Source: Bacillota bacterium (lineage in GTDB: Bacteria; Bacillota; Bacilli; Lactobacillales; Streptococcaceae). From it: DNA of 20,545 nucleotides. Under the pieces are notes generated by a model. The model saw nothing but the letters and a program-made list of their open reading frames with translations. It made no database searches and was not told the origin of the DNA. How positions within the stretch are numbered: position 1 is the first letter of the stretch; the number at the start of each line of letters is the position of its first letter. The stretch lies in assembly GCA_021781855.1 (NCBI GenBank), contig JAJXWC010000021.1, positions 1-20,545 on the forward strand. The letters are read 5' to 3'. Of the stretch, positions 14,822-20,475 are shown piece after piece. A program made the position numbers and the translations under genes.

Positions 14822-15229
14822 ATAGAAATTTTGAGGTTCTTTTATGAATTGTTTGGTTTTTGAATAATTATGATGGTATAGAGAACTATTTTTTATCGGT
14901 AAAAACATCATTTCATCATCTGAAAACCGCATAAGAACAGGCTCCAATAAAAAAATCCTGAATACAGAAAAAAATCAGGAAGTCAAAAAATCGGTGTTAT
15001 AATAAAAGTGTAAAAAAAAGTGCATAAGACAAGAATAGAAATTCTTGATAGATACAGCGAGGTAAAGTCCAATGCAGCATTAATAAGTTCGAAAGCAGCT
15101 CACAGCTTTTTCACTCAAAATTACAAGAAAGAAGGCAATTTTTCAAATGAAAAATTTATCATCAGCATAATGACTAAGCGAAAACCTCAATCAGCCATCA
15201 TCGTCTGAATAGAACATGAGGTAAACAAA
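14822..15229 (+). other. Intergenic region and long leader of the intact cassette
   Basis: About 400 bases without a convincing gene. It holds an inverted repeat TCCTGA (14956-14961) and TCAGGA (14975-14980) just before the promoter, then a leader of about 225 nt before the ATG at 15230. Small segments of the leader (AAATTTATCA; AACCTCAATCAG, 34-35 nt before the ATG) recur in the leader of the broken cassette. Confidence 0.5.
14983..15003 (+). promoter_or_regulatory. Extended -10 promoter of the intact secreted-protein cassette
   Basis: TCAAAAAATC (14983-14992), then GGTGT, then TATAAT (14998-15003), with the TGT making an extended -10. It matches the promoter of the broken cassette at 13884-13904 in sequence and spacing. 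An inverted repeat TCCTGA/TCAGGA overlaps the -35 area, a possible activator or repressor site. The tandem-HTH Rgg protein nearby is a candidate regulator. Confidence 0.7.
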
Positions 15230-16120
15230 ATGGAAAAAACAACAACAATCAAACTCGCTGCATTATCTGGAGCAGTTGCTACGCTACTATTTGCAGGAGG
15301 AGTGCTTAATGCGAGTGCGCATCATACAAAAGAGGCAAATTCAAATAGAGCAATTCAACTTATGACACCACAAACAACCTTAAACAGTAACATCAAACTT
15401 ACTGATTCTACGATTTCGACTCAACCAACCGCTAACCAAATTCAAGTTGCCAATAAAGCATTTGACCAGTTAAAATCCTTTGTGAATACAAAGATGAATA
15501 TTGGAAAAAGACAACTGGTTATTACAGATTCAAATGCAATTAAAGCATATGTAGCTGCTCATTTTAAGGAACTTTCAGTTGCTGACTCAAACTTAACTCA
15601 ACAAACGATTTTGAATACGATTAATTCCGGAGTACAGAATATTAATAATCTTGCTCAACAATACAATGTTGATTTAAATTCAGATGGTTCGATTGATTTA
15701 AATTCAAATGATGTGGCGACTATGTTGTCTTACAATGAATCTAAAGATAATATTTCTGTTATGAATTATAAACCTCAATCTAGTGATTATGAACTGCTGA
15801 GTTCTTATGTTCCATATACAGCAGCTTACTGGTGGGGAAAGAGATTTTATTCTACAGACTATACAAGTTCGGTCGAAATGGCGCATTGGTTCACAGGACA
15901 GTCGAATGCATTTTGGTATGGAACAATAGGGGCTGGAGCTTTGGGGATATTAAGTGCTGGTTTTGGATTTATTATTGGAGCTGGAACCACAGAAATGGCT
16001 GTTGAGCTAGGGCAAGTATCGTCGGATATCAGTAATTTAATTAGTCTGAATAAGGCTGGCAAAGGAATAAATGCTGATATGAATATTATTCCTACTGTAC
16101 ACAGTGTCTATGCAAGGTAA
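15230..16120 (+). CDS. Secreted protein of unknown function, bacteriocin/toxin-like
   Basis: A 296-aa protein with a classical signal peptide: charged MEKTTTIK, a hydrophobic core (about 9-26) and likely cleavage after ASA (30). The mature part has an Asn/Ser/Gln-rich helical N-terminal half. An EF-hand/dockerin-like loop DLNSDGSID (148-156) lies near the middle. Then comes an aromatic segment AAYWWGKRFYSTDYTSS and a glycine-rich hydrophobic segment (about 227-252: FWYGTIGAGALGILSAGFGF and onward) that could insert in a membrane. No LPXTG, lytic or peptidase motif is seen. RBS TGAGGT lies about 9 nt before the ATG. It is followed after 4 nt by the first of two small membrane protein genes, suggesting a toxin/immunity or bacteriocin operon. 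No known family was recognised with certainty; the toxin role is inferred. Confidence 0.75.
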   Translation: MEKTTTIKLAALSGAVATLLFAGGVLNASAHHTKEANSNRAIQLMTPQTTLNSNIKLTDSTISTQPTANQIQVANKAFDQLKSFVNTKMNIGKRQLVITDSNAIKAYVAAHFKELSVADSNLTQQTILNTINSGVQNINNLAQQYNVDLNSDGSIDLNSNDVATMLSYNESKDNISVMNYKPQSSDYELLSSYVPYTAAYWWGKRFYSTDYTSSVEMAHWFTGQSNAFWYGTIGAGALGILSAGFGFIIGAGTTEMAVELGQVSSDISNLISLNKAGKGINADMNIIPTVHSVYAR

Positions 16121-16124
16121 TATT

Positions 16125-16358
16125 ATGAGATATTTGGCTTTTGGACTAATAATAGCGATGATAATATTTAGTCTATTTTTTCCAAGTTTACTTCGCCTTT
16201 TTGCTGGGCTAACCGTTGTTTTAGTTGCCTTTGTCAATATTTACAATAAAAAAGAAGGTTGCAAGAAAGTGAGATGGAGTTTTATATTAGGACTGATAAT
16301 TGTTTTGGCGTTTTTATCAATTATAGCTGTTCGTGCAGGCTTTTTGTCACTTCACTAA
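16125..16358 (+). CDS. Small membrane protein of the intact cassette (77 aa)
   Basis: A 77-aa protein starting MRYLAFGLIIAMIIFSLFF. It has about three hydrophobic helices (residues 3-18, 20-35 and 52-72) separated by a short basic loop with KKEGCKKVRW. The chosen ATG (16125) has AAGG at the end of the upstream gene and lies 4 nt after its stop, so translation is coupled. An in-frame ATG at 16104 lies inside the secreted gene and is less likely. The first four residues, MRYL, are shared with the next protein, which may be a distant paralogue. Small hydrophobic proteins right after a secreted toxin-like gene are commonly immunity proteins; this is inference. Confidence 0.65.
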   Translation: MRYLAFGLIIAMIIFSLFFPSLLRLFAGLTVVLVAFVNIYNKKEGCKKVRWSFILGLIIVLAFLSIIAVRAGFLSLH

Positions 16359-16387
16359 AGAGAATGATAGATAGAGGGGAGACAGTC

Positions 16388-16723
16388 ATGAGATATCTGA
16401 TTTTTATTCTTACTTCACTACTGATGTGGGCGAGTTTAGTTTTTAAACGGGAACACATTTGGACTATTGGATTATTCATGTTGCTCGTTCTTTTATTCCA
16501 AGTAAAAAATAGAGAAAATATTTCTTATAAATTCTTATCTTTTCTAGTGTTGGGAGAGGTTTCAGCTTATTTGATTCTAACGCTCCTTACTTTTCCTTCA
16601 CTTTTTTCAGATACTGGCTTAATATTTCTGATTGCTCTTATTTTAGTTGGGGGATTGATGATTAAAACAGGTTACCTCATTTTGAAATCTACGTTCATGG
16701 GGAAGTCGAAAAAGAAAGAATAA
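16388..16723 (+). CDS. Small multi-pass membrane protein of the intact cassette (111 aa)
   Basis: A 111-aa protein starting MRYLIFILTSLLMWASLVFK, with about four TM helices (residues 2-18, 25-40, 50-70 and 77-98) and a strongly basic C-terminal tail (KSKKKE). The ATG at 16388 has an excellent Shine-Dalgarno GAGGGGAG 6-8 nt before it, which rules against the longer open frame from 16259. Size and topology are like those of the 121-aa protein at 14456 in the broken cassette, though the sequences are not obviously alike. It is probably the last gene of the operon; the next terminator is at 16861. An immunity or accessory role is possible but unproven. Confidence 0.7.
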   Translation: MRYLIFILTSLLMWASLVFKREHIWTIGLFMLLVLLFQVKNRENISYKFLSFLVLGEVSAYLILTLLTFPSLFSDTGLIFLIALILVGGLMIKTGYLILKSTFMGKSKKKE

Positions 16724-16860
16724 ATTGCTTTTGGCGATTTTACTTGATTAATCTTCTGGAGACGGTTGCGTGGTAGTTTTTCTAATTTAGTTCGCCTTTG
16801 GATTCTACTTTATCTTTCAACATTTATGATGACAATATGTATTCTACAAAAGTTACAATA
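16724..16860. other. Intergenic stretch without a recognised gene
   Basis: AT-rich sequence between the membrane protein gene and the terminator at 16861. No Rgg-type short hydrophobic pheromone gene with a credible RBS was found on either strand. A possible 11-codon frame at 16827 has no RBS. Confidence 0.4.
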
Positions 16861-16890
16861 AAAAAAGTCTGTTTTAAAACAGACTTTTTA
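16861..16890 (+). terminator. Terminator of the intact cassette
   Basis: A near-perfect palindrome: AAAAAGTCTGTTTT directly followed by its complement (16862-16889), ending in T5. The symmetrical A/T runs suggest it can work on both strands. Confidence 0.85.
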
Positions 16891-16909
16891 TTTGTAAAAA
16901 TTTAAAATG

Positions 16910-16918
16910 TGTTATAAT
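16910..16918 (+). promoter_or_regulatory. Extended -10 promoter of the Rgg-like gene
   Basis: TGT followed by TATAAT (16913-16918), 41 nt before the ATG at 16960. The preceding GTGTTATAAT string is identical to that before the intact secreted cassette (14994-15003). No good -35 is present, as in the cassette promoters. Confidence 0.65.
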
Positions 16919-16959
16919 GAATTGAATTGTAATATAACTTTTGATGAAAGCCGATTTAA

Positions 16960-18084
16960 ATGATAGAGAATGATAAATATGGTGTGATTTTTAAAGAAAT
17001 CAGAACCAATCAAGGCTTTAAAGCTAAAGATTTGGCAACGGTTGTGCCGGTGGCCACTCTTTCAGAGTTTGAGAATGGAAAAAGAATGCTTTCAGCTGAT
17101 AAAATATCGCAAGCGCTAGAACTTATGGGCTTTTCTTTGGCTGATTTTGAATACTTGACGAATCCCAAAAAGAAAGTTTTTGGACGTTATGGAGAACTCT
17201 TTCATGAAATTCGAGAACAGCGTGGTTATTCAGAATGCTATTTTATCTCTTTGGGTGTTTCTTCTTATCGGCTGCAGCTTTTTGAAGAAGGAAAAATCAT
17301 GTTGGGCTACGATATTGTTGATGCAATGCTTCAAGAAATGCATGTGACGGAAGATGATTTTTCGCATCATCTGAATAAGGGGCAGGATGATGAATTTGTG
17401 GAAATTTTTAATCGTATTGAACAGGCTTACTATAAAAATGATGTCAAAACGTTGAAACAAATAGAAATGTACATGAATGAATATGCTCAGAATATTGAAG
17501 AAATTGAAAAGGAGCAGAACAAAAGAGAAAAGGTAGAGGATTATCCAGTCGAAATGCTTACACGCCAGTTTTCTGACTATCGGATGATTGCCTTGTCTGC
17601 AAAGAGTTGTTACACGACTTTGGAAGATAAAGAAAAAGAAGAAGTTGCTGATTTTTTGATGGGCGTGGATATCTGGACACGATTCACTTTGGCTGTATTT
17701 GCGGCAGTAGTCATGGATTTGGAGTATGCCACAATTCGTACATTTTTACAGGAATTTTGGAAGGAAGAAAAACTTTTTGAAGATAATATTCATTATAGAA
17801 ACCGTATTCTGCAAGCCGCAGTGAAAGCAGTTTTTGCAGTTATCAGCAAAGGGCGAGGAGATGTTGCGGTCAAAATATTGGATTTTTCAAAAGGCTATCT
17901 CAAAGAAACAGATGACCATTCTAAAGCGATTTATAAATTTGCACAAGGTTATGAACGCTATGCTGTTCATGGCAACGAAGAGGGGGGACTGTTAATGCAA
18001 AAAGTGATTGAGCATTTTGAATTTTTGGAGGACATCAGTGTTGCCGGATTTTATCGGCAAATTTATTTGCGCTATGTAAAGTGA
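16960..18084 (+). CDS. Rgg/MutR-like transcriptional regulator with two tandem HTH domains
   Basis: A 374-aa cytoplasmic protein. Typical Rgg proteins are about 280-300 aa, with one N-terminal XRE-type HTH and a helical repeat (TPR-like) domain that binds a peptide pheromone. Here two Rgg-type HTH units come in a row. The first (about 7-66) has YGVIFKEIRTNQGF, LSEFENGKRMLS and FSLADFEYL. The second (about 77-138) has YGELFHEIREQRGY, LQLFEEGKIML and VTEDDFSHHL. The remaining 235 residues are helical as in Rgg. The second HTH is less canonical (LQLFEEG instead of LSxFENG) and may have lost DNA binding. Rgg/MutR proteins often control bacteriocin genes next to them, which fits the upstream cassettes. 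No cognate short hydrophobic peptide gene was found in the window. Confidence 0.8.
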   Translation: MIENDKYGVIFKEIRTNQGFKAKDLATVVPVATLSEFENGKRMLSADKISQALELMGFSLADFEYLTNPKKKVFGRYGELFHEIREQRGYSECYFISLGVSSYRLQLFEEGKIMLGYDIVDAMLQEMHVTEDDFSHHLNKGQDDEFVEIFNRIEQAYYKNDVKTLKQIEMYMNEYAQNIEEIEKEQNKREKVEDYPVEMLTRQFSDYRMIALSAKSCYTTLEDKEKEEVADFLMGVDIWTRFTLAVFAAVVMDLEYATIRTFLQEFWKEEKLFEDNIHYRNRILQAAVKAVFAVISKGRGDVAVKILDFSKGYLKETDDHSKAIYKFAQGYERYAVHGNEEGGLLMQKVIEHFEFLEDISVAGFYRQIYLRYVK

Positions 18085-18107
18085 AGTCTTGATGTCAAGA
18101 CTTTTTT
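18084..18107 (+). terminator. Terminator overlapping the end of the Rgg-like gene
   Basis: AAGTCTTGA-TG-TCAAGACTT followed by a T-run; the stem begins in the last base of the TGA stop codon. Confidence 0.85.
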
Positions 18108-18109
18108 AA

Positions 18110-18290
18110 CCTAGCAAGTGTTCGCTATCTGCGCATTTCGTGTTAGGTGAACAAGTTCGCTAGTCCAGTCGTAATTCCTCATAGATTGAAGTAATCACCT
18201 CAATCATAAAGTTACTGTAGCCTATCACGTTAACATTTGCTACTGGTAACGAAAGCTGTTAGCATTTGTTGTCGTAAGAATTGCTGATTT
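18110..18290 (+). repeat. Decayed copy of the hairpin-rich repeat
   Basis: Weak but collinear resemblance to the left half of the 8243 copy: GCTATCTGCGCATTTCGTGTTA, here broken up, against CTATCTACGCACTTCGTGCTA there, then TCGCTAGTC and AGTCGTAAT. Most hairpins are lost. The rest of the gap to 18361 shows nothing except a possible -10 TATAAT (18329-18334) for the small gene that follows. Confidence 0.4.
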
Positions 18291-18361
18291 TTTGTAAAAT
18301 AAAAGCACAAATTAAATTTATCTGATTTTATAATTTAAGCGGATTGAAAGGAGGAAATATA

Positions 18362-18565
18362 ATGAAATTTGAATTTAAGAGTTTGTCAATTTACGAAGAA
18401 GAAGCTTTTCCTAATTTTATGGGCGAATCCAATATCAACTGGGTTGTTCGTGAATTTGATAGCATGGAACAAGCGATTGAATGTGTCAATGCAAATCATG
18501 GTTTTATGGTTACTGATGACGGTCAACGCGCCTTTGCTGTGAGAAATATTAAACTCGTAAAATAA
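18362..18565 (+). CDS. Small acidic protein of unknown function (67 aa)
   Basis: A 67-aa soluble protein starting MKFEFKSLSIYEEEAFPNFM and ending VRNIKLVK. It has no signal peptide, membrane segment or known motif. It is rich in Glu, Asp and Phe and has the pattern of a small alpha/beta domain (VVREFDSMEQAIECVNANHG). The ATG at 18362 has a near-ideal Shine-Dalgarno AAGGAGG, 7-8 nt upstream, and a TATAAT (18329-18334) lies before that, so it is likely expressed from its own promoter. An ATG at 18344 precedes the Shine-Dalgarno and is rejected. No function can be proposed from sequence or neighbours. Confidence 0.7.
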   Translation: MKFEFKSLSIYEEEAFPNFMGESNINWVVREFDSMEQAIECVNANHGFMVTDDGQRAFAVRNIKLVK

Positions 18566-18575
18566 TCTGGTCATA

Positions 18576-18639
18576 GGAAATGTGCCGTACAGGCATTTTT
18601 TCGTGTAAAAAGCAGTATTTGACAAGATTTTGTCTTTTT
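18576..18639 (+). terminator. Two weak terminators after the 67-aa gene
   Basis: First, TGCC-GTACA-GGCA followed by six T (around 18582-18602). Second, GACAA-GATT-TTGTC followed by five T (18621-18639). Both stems are short, so termination may be partial. Confidence 0.5.
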
Positions 18640-18656
18640 GACAGTTTGGTCAAATC
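18637..18656. promoter_or_regulatory. Palindrome before the MFS gene, possible operator
   Basis: TTTGAC-AGTTTG-GTCAAA followed by TC, exactly the same 20 bases as the terminator core at 2776-2795. Outer arms AAGATTT (18624-18630) and AAATCTT (18652-18658) can extend pairing. A TTGACA inside it could be a -35, but no well-spaced -10 follows. Confidence 0.4.
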
Positions 18657-18689
18657 TTCTGCACACAATCAAATAGAAATGGAATTATC

Positions 18690-19907
18690 ATGAAAAAAGA
18701 AAGTATTTTTACCCCTACTTTCATTATTAACACGCTTATTAGTTTTTTGTTTTATATTGTCTTTTATGTTTTGACATCGTCTATCGGGACTTATGCTTTA
18801 GAACAGCTTCATCAGTCAACGGTGGTTAGCCTCTCGCTTTCAAGTATTTTTGTTATTGGAGCATTGGTTGGGCGCGTGTGGACGGGAATTACGATTACAC
18901 GCTTCGGTATGAAACGTCTGCTTTATGTTGGCGGAATTATTTTCCTTGTTTTGACCTTCGGCTATTATTTGACAACGAGTATTCCTTTGTTATTTATCAT
19001 TCGAATTATTCAAGGCGCTGGTTTTGGGATTGGAGCGACAGCTTCGGGAACGATTGCTGGGCATGTAGTACCTGCTATGCGGCGCGGCGAAGGTATCGGT
19101 TATTATGCATTGTCGGTCACTCTTGCTGCAGCTGTTGGGCCTGCTTTAAGTATTATGATTTATTCTTCTTTCGGATTCAGCATACTTTTGGGCTTGGCAT
19201 TGATTTTGCTAGTACTGACTTTTGTATTGATTTTCTTTGTTCATGTCAAAGAATTATCACCAGAAGAGCGGGCGCATGCGCTTACTCACCAGCCTAAAGG
19301 TGTTGACAAGTATATCGAAAAATCAGCTTTGCCGATTTCTATTGTCGCTTTTCTTGCGGGGTTCATTGATTCAGCAATTTTGACTGGAATGGGGACTTTT
19401 TCGACAGACCTTCATGTTCCACTCGCTGGTTCTTTATTCTTTACGATGTATGCTGTATTGATTTTTCTGTCGCGTCCATTTACAGGCCGTCTCTTCGACA
19501 GCAAAGGGGATAACTGGGTTTTCCATCCTACATTCTTTTTCTATACGATTGCGATGCTTTTGGTTGGGCTTGCAGGATTCTTTAATAGCTCACTTGGATT
19601 CATTACTTTACTGATTGCAGGTTCGGCATTTGGACTTGGTTACGGTGGTGTGGCTCCATTTGGACAGGCAGTTGCCATTCGTGATTCAAATAAAGAGCGA
19701 ATTGGTGTTGCAACTTCAACTTTCTTCGGTTTTCTTGACCTCGGTGTTGGCGGCGGTCCGATTGTATTGGGAGCAATTATTCCAATGCTTGGACAAGGGA
19801 TGAAAGGTTTCCAAAATCTCTATCTTTACAGTGCGCCAGCAGTTATTATTGTTTGGATTATTTACTATCTTGTTCACGGAAAACATCAGAAAAATGTGGT
19901 AAAATGA
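18690..19907 (+). CDS. MFS transporter (drug/metabolite exporter-like)
   Basis: A 405-aa protein with about 12 hydrophobic helices. The MFS loop 2-3 motif A is clear in GALVGRVWTGITITRFGMKR (58-76), with a second copy in the symmetric loop 8-9, FLSRPFTGRLFDSKGD (259-274). A TM4 motif, RIIQGAGFGIGATASG (105-120), and a TM5 motif-C-like AAVGPALSIMIY (147-158) indicate an antiporter of the drug:H+ type. A central cytoplasmic loop (about 186-212) divides the two halves. The substrate cannot be read from the sequence. Only a weak GGA precedes the ATG. Its TGA stop lies inside the end of a hairpin-rich repeat. No linked regulator is adjacent apart from the palindrome upstream. Confidence 0.88.
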   Translation: MKKESIFTPTFIINTLISFLFYIVFYVLTSSIGTYALEQLHQSTVVSLSLSSIFVIGALVGRVWTGITITRFGMKRLLYVGGIIFLVLTFGYYLTTSIPLLFIIRIIQGAGFGIGATASGTIAGHVVPAMRRGEGIGYYALSVTLAAAVGPALSIMIYSSFGFSILLGLALILLVLTFVLIFFVHVKELSPEERAHALTHQPKGVDKYIEKSALPISIVAFLAGFIDSAILTGMGTFSTDLHVPLAGSLFFTMYAVLIFLSRPFTGRLFDSKGDNWVFHPTFFFYTIAMLLVGLAGFFNSSLGFITLLIAGSAFGLGYGGVAPFGQAVAIRDSNKERIGVATSTFFGFLDLGVGGGPIVLGAIIPMLGQGMKGFQNLYLYSAPAVIIVWIIYYLVHGKHQKNVVK

Positions 19908-20425
19908 AGCAGAGAATTGCTTGGTGGGAGTTGAAACTCCCACCAAGTTTAGGGTACAACCTCTAGGTGAAAAAACTAAGCGACCTGTAAGCGGCTAAAG
20001 CCGCAACAGTCTGCTTAACATCTTTGATATGAGGTTACCCTGTCTCAGAAGTCAAGCCACTATCTCCGTGCGTTCGCACTACACTGTCGATGCTCGCTAC
20101 ATTGCTAAAGCAGTTAGTCGCAATCGCAAACCGGCTGACCCTAGAGCAGTCGGGCGAAATTCGAAGATTGTTATTCCGACGAGCTGCTTTAGCAGTGTAT
20201 TGAGGTTGCAGATGGAGCGAGCGAAGCTCTCATCTTTCGTAGTGTGCTGTTAAGGTTGCGAATAGAGTAAACGAAGTTTACGTCTTTCGTAATGAAGTGG
20301 AGATAGAGCGAATGGACACCCGTGGTAGAGGCGGGGTATTGCGATTGCGACTAGCCACTTAGTGGCGTAGCGAGCATCGACAGCGTAGCACGGAGTGCGT
20401 AGATAGCACGCACTGCCGAGATAAA
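19903..20425 (-). repeat. Hairpin-rich dispersed repeat, copy 4 (long, with internal inverted duplication)
   Basis: About 520 bp, oriented opposite to copy 2. It opens with AATGAAGCAGAG and a 13-bp hairpin CTTGGTGGGAGTT-GA-AACTCCCACCAAG (19920-19947), which may terminate MFS transcription. Micro-hairpins include GCGGCT-AA-AGCCGC (19991-20004), GTGCG-TT-CGCAC (20068-20079) and ATTGCT-AA-AGCAGT (20101-20114). Others are CTGCT-TT-AGCAG (20184-20195), GTAAAC-GAA-GTTTAC (20267-20281) and GCCAC-TTA-GTGGC (20354-20366). The part 20061-20130 is a diverged copy of 20330-20410 in the other orientation, so the element is itself partly palindromic. The last 185 bases match 8243-8427, inverted, with few differences. 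Open frames inside it are by-products of the repeat. Confidence 0.85.
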
Positions 20426-20475
20426 TTTCTAACAAACTTCTATCTTAAATTATACTGCAAAATCAGGAGGATTTC

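Noticed and set aside
15020..15208. 62-codon frame in the leader of the intact cassette, possible leader peptide
   Set aside because: It starts with GTG and has no Shine-Dalgarno; the matching leader of the other cassette does not preserve the reading frame. A regulatory RNA leader is more likely.
16827..16862. Eleven-codon frame MMTICILQKLQ as an Rgg pheromone
   Set aside because: It has no ribosome-binding site, is very short and runs into the terminator stem.
20029..20435. Open frames of 60-75 codons on both strands in the last repeat copy
   Set aside because: They lie wholly in the hairpin-rich repeat, lack convincing ribosome-binding sites, and their similarity to each other follows from the inverted repeat itself.
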